A DNA stretch of 64,000 nt from Rebecca billardiae RCC1528. Lineage: Eukaryota > Haptophyta. Both the position numbers and the translations under genes were made by a program. Location: assembly GCA_965240325.2 (NCBI GenBank), contig OZ251222.1, forward strand, positions 2,666,001 to 2,730,000, given 5' to 3'. Shown here piece by piece: positions 22,585 to 35,400 of this stretch. The first letter of the stretch is position 1. Each line of letters opens with the position of its first letter. The notes below the pieces were generated by a model, which was given only the letters and a program-made list of their open reading frames with translations, ran no database searches and was not told the origin of the DNA.

Positions 22585-22968
22585 TGCGACGCGCTAGCTG
22601 CTACTGTACCGAGCTGGTCGGGCATGCAACGTATATGCTGTATACGTCGTCCATCTGCTCCGCTCGTCACGAGCCTTGGGAGTTATAGACTATTATATAT
22701 TATTATTATTATCATTATTATTATTATTATTATTATTATCGACATTTTCTGAAAATAATTCGATCATCATCTGCTGCACGGGCCTCCGGTCCGGCTCGTC
22801 GGTCGTCCGGCCGGCCGCGGCTCGCCGGCTCCGCCTCCGGGCCCGGACGAAGCCCGGGCGCTCTGGTCTCCGCGTCACGTCACGACTCACGAGCCTAACT
22901 AATAATACGGTGGCACCGTAGTAGCACCACAGACAGTGCCACAGTCAGTTCGGACGTGTAAGTGTTGG
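22585..22968. other. Convergent intergenic region with (ATT)n microsatellite
   Basis: A degenerate ATT repeat spans about 22693-22740. No gene. It carries the 3' ends of two convergent genes. Confidence 0.7.
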
Positions 22969-25350
22969 TCATCGTCCGGCGGACTCGACGACCGCAGCGG
23001 CAGACGTCGTCGTCGATGATGATGACGGCGCGACCGCCGCACTCCGTCTCCGCCGCAGCTCGGCGTCGCCGCCGTCGTCAAACTGCACCTGCTTGGCCTT
23101 GAGCGCTCGGCTTGGCCGAGCGTCCGCCACGGGCGCCGTCACCGCCCCGAGTGCGCGCGCGTGCGAGTCGAGCAGGCTGGCGAGCTCGGCGCGCCTCTGC
23201 CCTTCGAGCAGCCGGCGCTGCTGCGCAAGCGCCGCGCGCGCCTCCCTCAGCGCCTCCTGCAGCCGCAGCTCGCGCGCGGCGCCGTCGCGCAGCTCGGCCT
23301 CGCGGTCGAGCGCGGCGCGCTCGCGCTCGGCCAGCGCGGCGCGCAGCCCGTCCGCCTCCGCCCTCAGCGTGCGCTCCGTGCCGCCCACGCGCGCCTCGGC
23401 CTCGCCCACCGCGTGCGCGCGCTGCCTGAGCAGCGCGGCGCGCTCCAGCGACCACTCGGACGCCTGCGCCTCGTGCGCGGCCGCGGCGTGCTCCGTGACC
23501 TGCTCGAGCGCGGCGCGCCAGCCGCGCTCGGCGTCGGCGAGAGCGTGCGCGTGCTCGGCGCGCGCCCGCGCGAGCTCCGCGGCGTGCGCGTGCTCGAGGG
23601 CGCGCGCGCGCGCGTCCGCCTCCGCCGCGGCCGCGCCAGCCGCCCACGCGCTCAGCGCGCGCTGCGCGCCGCCGAGCAACGCGGCCTCGGCGGTGCCACT
23701 CGACCGCGCCAGCAGCGCGCGAAGCGCGAGCCGCGCGGCGCGCGCGCGCCGCGCCGCCTGCCGCCACTGCGCCCAGCGAAGCTCGGCCGCACTGGGCGCG
23801 ACGAGCCCGGAGGCGTGCGGCCGTGGGCGTGGCCCGGCTTTGCAACGCGCGGCGCGTGAGCGAAGCGCGCGCAGCGCGCGGCGGAGCCGCGCTGCCGCCG
23901 CCGAGCGCAACGCGCGCGCGCGCGCCAGCCGCGCGCGCGCGTGCGCGTGCGCCCGCGTGAGCGCGCGCTGCGCGGCTCGTGCTGAGCGGCGCCGGTGGGC
24001 GGCGCGCTCGAGCACGAGGCGGCACGCGCCCATCGCGCGGACGTGCACCGCCCACGCCACCAGCACCGCCGCGAGGAGCTGCCGGGCGCCCACCCTCGTG
24101 CGCACCCGCGAGGCCGCCGCGCCCGCCGCGCGCGCCCCCGCGCGCGCCGCCGCGCGTGTGCGCAGCGCGCTCAGCGCCGCCTGCGCCGGCGCGGAGGCGT
24201 GCCCTGCGCGCTGGCGGCGGAGCAGGAGGCCGAGCTCGAGGCGGCGGCGGCGGACGGCGTCCGAGCATGCCGTGCGCAGCCGCGAGAGCCCACGTGCCAG
24301 CCGCGCGCGCGCCTGCCACGCCCCGCGCACGCGCGCTGAGCGCAGAGAGCCGAGCCCCCGCCAGCGCGCGAGCGCGTCCGCAGCGGCCTCACGCGCGCGC
24401 GCGCGCGAGCGCGGCGCCGGCGGGCGCTCGGCGAGGCCGAGGCGGGCGAGGCGGTCGGCGGCGGCCGCGCGCAGCGCGCGGATGCACGCGCGCATCGCGC
24501 CCGCCTCCGCGCGCTCGCGCTCGCGCCGCGCCACGGCGCTCAGCCACTCGCGCCGCGCGCGCGCCCGCGCACAGACCCAGCAGGTCAAAACCCACCGGCC
24601 GCACGCGCGCGCCTTGGCGCGCGCGGCGTGCGCGCGCCGCGCGAGCGCGGTGTGCCGCGCGGCGCGCAGAGCGTGTCGGGCGTGCTCGTACAGCCGAAGG
24701 AACGCCGGCCGCAGCCGCGCATCCTCACGCGCGTCGATCAGCGCGAGCGCCGCCGCCGGCGCCGGCCCCGCAGGCGACACGGACGCGCGCGCGAGCGCTC
24801 GGAGCGCGAGCGCGGCGACGGGCGAGAGCCGCCGGGGCTTGCTGGCGCTGCTGCTGTTCGGGCGGGCCGAGCGCGGTGGCGTGCGCCGCACGCGCGCGGC
24901 AGACCCCTTCTCGGCCGACGCGCCGCGCAGGTCGAGGCGGTACTCGAGGGGGAGCGCTTCGTGCGCCTCGTCCGCACGCGCGCGCCAGCGCTCGATCGCC
25001 GCACGGCAGGCTCGGAGCTCGAGGTTGCGCGCGCGAGCCGCGTGGCGGCGGCCGCCCGTTGTTCGAGCGGATGCAATGCCGCGCCGCCGCACGCCGGACT
25101 GCGGCGTGAAGAGCAGCCGCCGCCGAGGCTCGGTGCGGCTGCGCGGCGCGATCGGCACAAGCGTCGAGTCATTCCACGCGTCGAGGGCGCGGTCGAGCTC
25201 GACGATGATCACGTGCCGCCGGGCGAGGTAGGCCTGGGCCTGACGCACCCTCTCCGCGTGGAGCGCCGAGCGCCATCGGTGCAGCAGACGTCGACACTCG
25301 GACGCTCCCGGCGAAGCGAGCTCGTCGCCGCCCACGTGCAGGACCGCCAT
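22969..25350 (-). CDS. Trp-repeat / coiled-coil protein (Sfi1-like?), 793 aa
   Basis: The N-terminal two thirds is helical and extremely Arg/Ala-rich with regularly recurring Trp in short motifs such as LLHRWRSALHAERVRQ, AAIERWRARADEA, GRWVLTCW, ALARWRGLG, LVAWAVHVRAMGA and RWAQWRQAARRARAARLAL. This resembles Sfi1/centrin-binding repeats, in which a Trp anchors each helix, but repeat length is irregular. Residues ~590-760 form a long coiled coil (Glu/Ala/Leu-rich heptads), followed by a Ser/Thr tail. The frame is open to 25434 (GTG) with an ATG at 25410 in poor context; ATG 25350 has G at -3 and +4 and is preferred. A basal-body or centriole scaffold role fits the convergent TTLL neighbour but is unproven. 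Confidence 0.68.
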   Translation of the reverse strand: MAVLHVGGDELASPGASECRRLLHRWRSALHAERVRQAQAYLARRHVIIVELDRALDAWNDSTLVPIAPRSRTEPRRRLLFTPQSGVRRRGIASARTTGGRRHAARARNLELRACRAAIERWRARADEAHEALPLEYRLDLRGASAEKGSAARVRRTPPRSARPNSSSASKPRRLSPVAALALRALARASVSPAGPAPAAALALIDAREDARLRPAFLRLYEHARHALRAARHTALARRAHAARAKARACGRWVLTCWVCARARARREWLSAVARRERERAEAGAMRACIRALRAAAADRLARLGLAERPPAPRSRARAREAAADALARWRGLGSLRSARVRGAWQARARLARGLSRLRTACSDAVRRRRLELGLLLRRQRAGHASAPAQAALSALRTRAAARAGARAAGAAASRVRTRVGARQLLAAVLVAWAVHVRAMGACRLVLERAAHRRRSARAAQRALTRAHAHARARLARARALRSAAAARLRRALRALRSRAARCKAGPRPRPHASGLVAPSAAELRWAQWRQAARRARAARLALRALLARSSGTAEAALLGGAQRALSAWAAGAAAAEADARARALEHAHAAELARARAEHAHALADAERGWRAALEQVTEHAAAAHEAQASEWSLERAALLRQRAHAVGEAEARVGGTERTLRAEADGLRAALAERERAALDREAELRDGAARELRLQEALREARAALAQQRRLLEGQRRAELASLLDSHARALGAVTAPVADARPSRALKAKQVQFDDGGDAELRRRRSAAVAPSSSSTTTSAAAVVESAGR

Positions 25351-26465
25351 GACGAACGGTGAGTCGGTGACCTTACTGCTGTATTTGAGCAGCGTATTTG
25401 AACCGCACATCAGTCTTGACAGACGGTGTGACACACTCGGCTTCAGCTAGAGTCGTGCACTACCGCTGCTGCTGTGCAGGCCGTGGTGTAGTGCTGATGC
25501 ACACTCGTGTGGGTATACCGCGGGGCTCCACGCCTCTCATCACTGAGCTGCGGCGGTGGCGCAGCATCAGCGTGCTGCCTACTCTAACTCCTATCATTCG
25601 GAGCGAACTCTCAAGTCTCAGCGGGCGCGGCACGCCGCGCCGCGCCACGGCCCCACCGTCCGTCGGGCGTGAGCGGAGCTGCCTGCCCTGTGCCAGCCGA
25701 ACTACATAGTGCTCATTGTATACGCTGAGCCTAATACTCCGGCGCGAATTAGGGCACTGCGGGCGTGCACGCGCACGTGGGGGTAGGCGGGGCATCCGGC
25801 GAGCACGCGTGCTGCTTGCGCCGTGCGCGCGCGCGGTCGGCGGTGCTGCCGCGCTCTCTGCTCAGTTTGTTAAACACCTGCCGCGCTGCATCCAGTCAGA
25901 CCTGCGCCGTCCTACCTGTGTCGTTAAATCATCAAATGAGTCTCAGGGCTGTCCGCGGCGCTCCGCGGGCGGCCGTGCAATGTGATGTCGGCCTATCTGC
26001 GACCAATGATTTGATTGATTATTTGATGATTTCCGCTTCTGTACCACGTTATTTATTGCTCGAAGGCCGTTGTTCAACACGTAACGGACGTTTGTCCCTT
26101 CCGGCTTGGTCGGTTACGACAAGGGCCCTTGGTTACGAACGCCTTGAGAAGGTGCAGAAGACAGTGCAGCAGATGACATACTATATGACAAAAGTCTCAG
26201 ACTCCTTCTCACGCCAACTATCATAAACGTGTGATGTAGTATTTGTGACATACCATTACGGGTAATGCACATGCGAGGGCGATCGTATTCGAATCACATA
26301 CAAAAGTCATAAAGTGGGACGTTTCCAACACATCAACCCTGACTTGCGATTAGCCACGTCAATACGAGGCTCCGGGGTGCCTCATGAATCATCTTGTCGT
26401 CTCGCGACGCGAAGTGGACGTAGCAGCGTAACTCACGGCCCTTCTTCGGCCGCGTACGTTTTGCG
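25351..26465. other. Intergenic region upstream of the giant LRR gene
   Basis: No supported gene. Composition drops toward AT-richer sequence between ~25980 and 26340, where the promoter of the giant gene is expected. The short frames here have no recognisable features. Confidence 0.55.
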
Positions 26466-29400
26466 ATGCGGAAGATGAAGACGCTTGCCGCTGACGAGAG
26501 GACATCGAGGGCAACCTCGATCGTGCTGTGCCTGGCAGCAACAATGCTTGCGAGCGCGCCCTGTGCGCTGGGTGCGCCGTTTTCCACAAGCTCAAGCTTC
26601 ACCGATTGCCTGGCCAACACGACGTTGTGCACCGAGCTCGTGGCTCCGTCAAGCATGGTCAATGGCTCCATCCCCTCGGAGGTAGGGCTGATGACGAGGC
26701 TGACTAGGTTCGAGCTGCACGAGAACTCGCTCAGCGGCACGATGCCCACCGAGTTTGGCAAGCTCACCAGCCTCGAGCGCAGCACGCTCTACCGAAACTC
26801 GCTCGACGGCCAGATCCCGACCGAGCTTGGCGAGCAGGCGAGTCTCGTCGAGTTGCAGCTGTTTGAGAACTCGCTGAACGGCACGCTGCCCACGGAGATG
26901 GGCATGCTGACGACATTCACCAAGCTCGTGCTCGAGCTCAACTCGATCTCTGGCAGCTTGCCCACCGAGGTGGGGCAGATGGGCCGCTTTGCGCAAATGT
27001 GCGCGCACCGCGCGAGGGCGCGCCCTGCGCGCGCGCGCTGCCGACGCGAGCCCGTGCGCGCGCCGTGTGCTGCCGCTCATACGTGCGCGGCGGTACGCGT
27101 GCGCACGCCCTGTCCGCAGGCTGCTTCGCGAGAACCTGCTCGTCGGCAGTATCCCAACGGAGGTGGGTGGTCTGAGCAGCCTGGCGCTGATGCAGCTGTA
27201 CGACAACTCGCTCGACGGGAGCATCCCCACGCAAGTGAGCGGCATGACGAGCCTCACGGCGATGGCGCTGTACCGCAACTCGCTCGTCGGCGCGCTCCCG
27301 ACGGAGGTGGGCGAGATGACGAGCCTGATCGAGCTGGAGGGCTTCCGAAACTCGCTGAGCGGCCCCGTGCCGACGGAGGTCGGTGCTCTGACAGGCCTCA
27401 CCGACCTGCTCTTTGACCGCAACTCGTTTGACAGCCTGCCGACTGAGCTCGGCTTGCTCTCGAGCCTGAGGCTGATGGGCTTGGACCTGAACTCGCTGGC
27501 GAGCAGCATCCCGACCGAGCTTGGCGATATGAGCACGCTCGCGCTCATGTACCTGTACGACAACTCGCTCGTCGGCACGATCCCGACCGAGGTTGGCGAG
27601 CTGACGAGCCTCTCGTGGCTGCGGCTGTACCGCAACTCTCTGTCGGGCACGATTCCGACGGAGGTGGGCGCGCTGACGATCGGCAGTGCGCTGCTTCTGT
27701 TCGGCAACTCGCTCGACGGCAGTGTGCCCACGGAGCTCGGCGTGATGGTGAGCCTCACCTCCATCTCGCTGGACGACAACCCGATCGTGAGCGTCATTCC
27801 GACCGAGATTGGCGCGATGACGAGTCTCACGGCGATGAGCGTCGCCAACACGCTCATGTGTGGCGGCGAGCACAACTTCACGGTGGTGACGCCCGCAGTG
27901 CTGCCGGCGTGCCCGCCGTCACCTCCGCCGAGCCCGCCGAGCCCGCCGAGCCCGCCGCCGAGCCCGCCGCCAAGCCCGCCGACGCCGCCGCCGAGCCCGC
28001 CCGTGCGGTACTGGTACTCGGACTGCCTCGACAACACGACGTTGTGCACCGAGCTCGTGGCCCCTTCAAGCGGGCTCACGGGCCCCATCCCCTCGGAGGT
28101 GGGGCTGATGACGAGGCTGACCAGGTTCGAGCTGCACGACAACTCGCTGAGTGGCACGATGCCCACCGAGTTTGGCAAGCTCACCAGCCTCGAGCGCAGC
28201 ACGCTCTACCGCAACTCGCTCGACGGCCAGATCCCGACCGAGCTGGGCGAGCAGGCGAGTCTCGTCGAGTTGCAGCTGTTTCAGAACGCGCTGAACGGCA
28301 CGCTGCCCACGGAGATGGGCATGCTGACGACGTTCACCAAGCTCGTGCTCGAGCTCAACTCGATCTCTGGCAGCTTGCCCACCGAGGTGGGGCAGATGGG
28401 CCGCTTTGCGCAAATGTGCGCGCACGGCGCGAGGGCGCGCCTTGCGCGCGCGCGCTGCCGACGCGAGCCCGCGCGCGCGCCGTGTGCTGCCGCTCATACG
28501 TGCGCGGCGGTACGCGTGCGCACGCCTGGTCGGCAGGCTGCTTCGCGACAACCTGCTCGTCGGCAGTATCCCAACGGAGGTGGGTGGTCTGAGCAGCCTG
28601 GCGCTGATGCAGCTGAATGACAACTCGCTCGACGGGAGCATCCCCACGCAAGTGAGCGGCATGACGAGCCTCACGGCGATGGCGCTGTACCGCAACTCGC
28701 TCGTCGGCGCGCTCCCGACGGAGGTGGGCGAGATGACGAGCCTGATCGAGCTGGAGGGCTTCCGAAACTCGCTGAGCGGCCCCGTGCCGACGGAGGTCGG
28801 TGCTCTGACAGGCCTCACCAACCTGCTCTTTGACCGCAACTCGTTTGCCAGCCTGCCGACTGAGCTCGGCTTGCTCTCGAGCCTGAGGCTGATGGGCTTG
28901 GACCTGAACTCGCTGGCGAGCAGCATCCCGACCGAGCTTGGCGACATGAGCACGCTCGCGCTCATGTACCTGTACGACAACTCGCTCGTCGGCACGATCC
29001 CGACCGAGGTTGGCGAGCTGACGAGCCTCTCGTGGCTGCGGCTGTACCGCAACTCTCTGTCGGGCACGATTCCGACGGAGGTGGGCGCGCTGACGATCGG
29101 CAGTGCGCTGCTTCTGTTCGGCAACTCGCTCGACGGCAGTGTGCCCACGGAGCTCGGCGCGATGGTGAGCCTCACCTCCATCTCGCTGGACGACAACCCG
29201 ATCGTGAGCGTCATTCCGACCGAGATTGGCGCGATGACGAGTCTCACTGCGATGAGCGTCGCCGACACGCTCATGTGTGGCGGCGAGCACAACTTCACGG
29301 TGGTGACGCCCGCAGTGCTGCCGGCGTGCCCGCCGTCACCTCCGCCGAGCCCACCGAGCCCGCCGCCGAGCCCGCCGCCGAGCCTGCCGCCGACGCCGCC

Positions 29401-32400
29401 ACCGAGCCCGCCGCCGACGCCGCCGCCGAACCCGCCCGTGCGGTACTGGTACTCGGACTGCCTCGACAACACGACGTTGTGCACCGAGCTTGTGGCCCCT
29501 TCAAGCGGGCTCACGGGCCCCATCCCCTCGGAGGTGGGGCTGATGACGAGGCTGACCAGGTTCGAGCTGCACGACAACTCGCTGAGTGGCACGATGCCCA
29601 CCGAGTTTGGCAAGCTCACCAGCCTCGAGCGCAGCACGCTCTACCGCAACTCGCTCGACGGCCAGATCCCGACCGAGCTGGGCGAGCAGGCGAGTCTCGT
29701 CGAGTTGCAGCTGTTTCAGAACGCGCTGAACGGCACGCTGCCCACGGAGATGGGCATGCTGACGACGTTCACCAAGCTCGTGCTCGAGCTCAACTCGATC
29801 TCTGGCAGCTTGCCCACCGAGGTGGGGCAGATGGGCCGCTTTGCGCAAATGTGCGCGCACGGCGCGAGGGCGCGCCCTGCGCGCGCGCGCTGCCGACGCG
29901 AGCCCGCGCGCGCGCCGTGTGCTGCCGCTCATACGTGCGCGGCGGTACGCGTGCGCACGCCTGGTCGGCAGGCTGCTTCGCGACAACCTGCTCGTCGGCA
30001 GTATCCCAACGGAGGTGGGTGGTCTGAGCAGCCTGGCGCTGATGCAGCTGAACGACAACTCGCTCGACGGGAGCATCCCCACGCAAGTGAGCGGCATGAC
30101 GAGCCTCACGGTGATGGCGCTGTACCGCAACTCGCTCGTCGGCGCGCTCCCGACGGAGGTGGGCGAGATGACGAGCCTGATCGAGCTGGAGGGCTTCCGA
30201 AACTTGCTGAGCGGCCCCGTGCCGACGGAGGTCGGTGCTCTGACAGGCCTCACCAACCTGCTCTTTGACCGCAACTCGTTTGACAGCCTGCCGACTGAGC
30301 TCGGCTTGCTCTCGAGCCTGAGGCTGATGGGCTTGGACCTGAACTCGCTGGCGAGCAGCATCCCGACCGAGCTTGGCGACATGAGCACGCTCGCGCTCAT
30401 GTACCTGTACGACAACTCGCTCGTCGGCACGATCCCGACCGAGGTTGGCGAGCTGACGAGCCTCTCGTGGCTGCGGCTGTACCGCAACTCTCTGTCGGGC
30501 ACGATTCCGACGGAGGTGGGCGCGCTGACGATCGGCAGTGCGCTGCTTCTGTTCGGCAACTCGCTCGACGGCAGTGTGCCCACGGAGCTCGGCGCGATGG
30601 CGAGCCTCACCTTCATCTCGCTGGACGACAACCCGATCGTGAGCGTCATTCCGACCGAGATTGGCGCGATGACGAGTCTCACGGCGATGAGCGTCGCCGA
30701 CACGCTCATGTGTGGCGGCGAGCACAACTTCACGGTGGTGACGCCCGCAGTGCTGCCGGCGTGCCCGCCGTCACCTCCGCCGAGCCCGCCGAGCCCGCCG
30801 AGCCCGCCGCCGAGCCCGCCGCCAAGCCCGCCGACGCCGCCGCCGAGCCCGCCCGTGCGGTACTGGTACTCGGACTGCCTCGACAACACGACGTTGTGCA
30901 CCGAGCTCGTGGCCCCTTCAAGCGGGCTCACGGGCCCCATCCCCTCGGAGGTGGGGCTGATGACGAGGCTGACCAGGTTCGAGCTGCACGACAACTCGCT
31001 GAGCGGCACGATGCCCACCGAGTTTGGCAAGCTCACCAGCCTCGAGCGCAGCACGCTCTACCGCAACTCGCTCGACGGCCAGATCCCGACCGAGCTGGGC
31101 GAGCAGGCGAGTCTCGTCGAGTTGCAGCTGTTTCAGAACTCGCTGAACGGCACGCTGCCCACGGAGATGGGCATGCTGACGACGTTCACCAAGCTCGTGC
31201 TCGAGCTCAACTCGATCTCTGGCAGCTTGCCCACCGAGGTGGGGCAGATGGGCCGCTTTGCGCAAATGTGCGCGCACCGCGCGAGGGCGCGCCCTGCGCG
31301 CGCGCGCTGCCGACGCGAGCCCGCGCGCGCGCCGTGTGCTGCCGCTCATACGTGCGCGGCGGTACGCGTGCGCACGCCTGGTCGGCAGGCTGCTTCGCGA
31401 CAACCTGCTCGTCGGCAGTATCCCAACGGAGGTGGGTGGTCTGAGCAGCCTGGCGCTGATGCAGCTGAACGACAACTCGCTCGACGGGAGCATCCCCACG
31501 CAAGTGAGCGGCATGACGAGCCTCACGGCGATGGCGCTGTACCGCAACTCGCTCGTCGGCGCGCTCCCGACGGAGGTGGGCGAGATGACGAGCCTGATCG
31601 AGCTGGAGGGCTTCCGAAACTCGCTGAGCGGCCCCGTGCCGACGGAGGTCGGTGCTCTGACAGGCCTCACCAACCTGCTCTTTGACCGCAACTCGTTTGA
31701 CAGCCTGCCGACTGAGCTCGGCTTGCTCTCGAGCCTGAGGCTGATGGGCTTGGACCTGAACTCGCTGGCGAGCAGCATCCCGACCGAGCTTGGCGACATG
31801 AGCACGCTCGCGCTCATGTACCTGTACGACAACTCGCTCGTCGGCACGATCCCGACCGAGGTTGGCGAGCTGACGAGCCTCTCGTGGCTGCGGCTGTACC
31901 GCAACTCTCTGTCGGGCACGATTCCGACGGAGGTGGGCGCGCTGACGATCGGCAGTGCGCTGCTTCTGTTCGGCAACTCGCTCGACGGCAGTGTGCCCAC
32001 GGAGCTCGGCGCGATGGTGAGCCTCACCTCCATCTCGCTGGACGACAACCCGATCGTGAGCGTCATTCCGACCGAGATCGGCGCGATGACGAGTCTCACG
32101 GCGATGAGCGTCGCCAACACGCTCATGTGTGGCGGCGAGCACAACTTCACGGTGGTGACGCCCGCAGTGCTGCCGGCGTGCCCGCCGTCACCTCCGCCGA
32201 GCCCGCCGAGCCCGCCGCCGAGCCCGCCGCCGAGCCTGCCGCCGACGCCGCCACCGAGCCCGCCGCCGACGCCGCCGCCGAGCCCGCCCGTGCGGTACTG
32301 GTACTCGGACTGCCTCGACAACACGACGTTGTGCACCGAGCTTGTGGCCCCTTCAAGCGGGCTCACGGGCCCCATCCCCTCGGAGGTGGGGCTGATGACG

Positions 32401-35400
32401 AGGCTGACCAGGTTCGAGCTGCACGACAACTCGCTGAGTGGCACGATGCCCACCGAGTTTGGCAAGCTCACCAGCCTCGAGCGCAGCACGCTCTACCGCA
32501 ACTCGCTCGACGGCCAGATCCCGACCGAGCTGGGCGAGCAGGCGAGTCTCGTCGAGTTGCAGCTGTTTCAGAACGCGCTGAACGGCACGCTGCCCACGGA
32601 GATGGGCATGCTGACGACGTTCACCAAGCTCGTGCTCGAGCTCAACTCGATCTCTGGCAGCTTGCCCACCGAGGTGGGGCAGATGGGCCGCTTTGCGCAA
32701 ATGTGCGCGCATGGCGCGAGGGCGCGCCCTGCGCGCGCGCGCTGCCGACGCGAGCCCGCGCGCGCGCCGTGTGCTGCCGCTCATACGTGCGCGGCGGTAC
32801 GCGTGCGCACGCCTGGTCGGCAGGCTGCTTCGCGACAACCTGCTCGTCGGCAGTATCCCAACGGAGGTGGGTGGTCTGAGCAGCCTGGCGCTGATGCAGC
32901 TGAATGACAACTCGCTCGACGGGAGCATCCCCACGCAAGTGAGCGGCATGACGAGCCTCACGGCGATGGCGCTGTACCGCAACTCGCTCGTCGGCGCGCT
33001 CCCGACGGAGGTGGGCGAGATGACGAGCCTGATCGAGCTGGAGGGCTTCCGAAACTCGCTGAGCGGCCCCGTGCCGACGGAGGTCGGTGCTCTGACAGGC
33101 CTCACCAACCTGCTCTTTGACCGCAACTCGTTTGCCAGCCTGCCGACTGAGCTCGGCTTGCTCTCGAGCCTGAGGCTGATGGGCTTGGACCTGAACTCGC
33201 TGGCGAGCAGCATCCCGACCGAGCTTGGCGACATGAGCACGCTCGCGCTCATGTACCTGTACGACAACTCGCTCGTCGGCACGATCCCGACCGAGGTTGG
33301 CGAGCTGACGAGCCTCTCGTGGCTGCGGCTGTACCGCAACTCTCTGTCGGGCACGATTCCGACGGAGGTGGGCGCGCTGACGATCGGCAGTGCGCTGCTT
33401 CTGTTCGGCAACTCGCTCGACGGCAGTGTGCCCACGGAGCTCGGCGCGATGGTGAGCCTCACCTCCATCTCGCTGGACGACAACCCGATCGTGAGCGTCA
33501 TTCCGACCGAGATCGGCGCGATGACGAGTCTCACGGCGATGAGCGTCGCCGACACGCTCATGTGTGGCGGCGAGCACAACTTCACGGTGGTGACGCCCGC
33601 AGTGCTGCCGGCGTGCCCGCCGTCACCTCCGCCGAGCCCGCCGAGCCCGCCGAGCCCGCCGCCGAGCCCGCCGCCAAGCCCGCCCACGCCGCCGCCGAGC
33701 CCGCCCGTGCGGTACTGGTACTCGGACTGCCTCGACAACACGACGTTGTGCACCGAGCTTGTGGCCCCTTCAAGCGGGCTCACGGGCCCCATCCCCTCGG
33801 AGGTGGGGCTGATGACGAGGCTGACCAGGTTCGAGCTGCACGACAACTCGCTGAGTGGCACGATGCCCACCGAGTTTGGCAAGCTCACCAGCCTCGAGCG
33901 CAGCACGCTCTACCGCAACTCGCTCGACGGCCAGATCCCGACCGAGCTGGGCGAGCAGGCGAGTCTCGTCGAGTTGCAGCTGTTTCAGAACGCGCTGAAC
34001 GGCACGCTGCCCACGGAGATGGGCATGCTGACGACGTTCACCAAGCTCGTGCTCGAGCTCAACTCGATCTCTGGCAGCTTGCCCACCGAGGTGGGGCAGA
34101 TGGGCCGCTTTGCGCAAATGTGCGCGCACGGCGCGAGGGCGCGCCCTGCGCGCGCGCGCTGCCGACGCGAGCCCGCGCGCGCGCCGTGTGCTGCCGCTCA
34201 TACGTGCGCGGCGGTACGCGTGCGCACGCCTGGTCGGCAGGCTGCTTCGCGACAACCTGCTCGTCGGCAGTATCCCAACGGAGGTGGGTGGTCTGAGCAG
34301 CCTGGCGCTGATGCAGCTGAACGACAACTCGCTCGACGGGAGCATCCCCACGCAAGTGAGCGGCATGACGAGCCTCACGGTGATGGCGCTGTACCGCAAC
34401 TCGCTCGTCGGCGCGCTCCCGACGGAGGTGGGCGAGATGACGAACCTGATCGAGCTGGAGGGCTTCCGAAACTCGCTGAGCGGCCCCGTGCCGACGGAGG
34501 TCGGTGCTCTGACAGGCCTCACCAACCTGCTCTTTGACCGCAACTCGTTTGACAGCCTGCCGACTGAGCTCGGCTTGCTCTCGAGCCTGAGGTTGATGGG
34601 CTTGGACCTGAACTCGCTGGCGAGCAGCATCCCGACCGAGCTTGGCGACATGAGCACGCTCGCGCTCATGTACCTGTACGACAACTCGCTCGTCGGCACG
34701 ATCCCGACCGAGGTTGGCGAGCTGACGAGCCTCTCGTGGCTGCGGCTGTACCGCAACTCTCTGTCGGGCACGATTCCGACGGAGGTGGGCGCGCTGACGA
34801 TCGGCAGTGCGCTGCTTCTGTTCGGCAACTCGCTCGACGGCAGTGTGCCCACGGAGCTCGGCGCGATGGCGAGCCTCACCTCCATCTCGCTGGACGACAA
34901 CCCGATCGTGAGTGTCATTCCGACCGAGATTGGCGCGATGACGAGTCTCACTGCGATGAGCGTCGCCGACACGCTCATGTGTGGCGGCGAGCACAACTTC
35001 ACGGTGGTGACGCCCGCAGTGCTGCCGGCGTGCCCGCCGTCACCTCCGCCGAGCCCGCCGAGCCCGCCGAGCCCGCCGCCGAGCCCGCCGCCGACGCCGC
35101 CACCGAGCCCGCCGCCGACGCCGCAGCCGAGCCCGCCGCCCGCGCCGCCACCCAACCCGCCCTCTCCGCCGCCCAGCGTGGTCCTGTCCGAAGTGAAGTT
35201 TGCGGACGGCACGAACGGCGTGGTCGTGCCCAGCGGCGCGTGGTGGGGCTGGGTCGCGGGCATCGGTGACTTGGATGGCGACGGCATCCCGGACGCGCTA
35301 TCCGGCGCGGTTCACGACGTGTTCGACAAGCAGGGCGCAGCGTACGTGCTGTTTCTCAACTCGGACGGGACTGTGCGGGCACAGCAGAAGATTGCGAACG

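Noticed and set aside
26285-26305. TTCGAATC sequence resembling a tRNA T-loop
   Set aside because: The flanking bases cannot pair as a T-stem and no anticodon or acceptor arm can be drawn.
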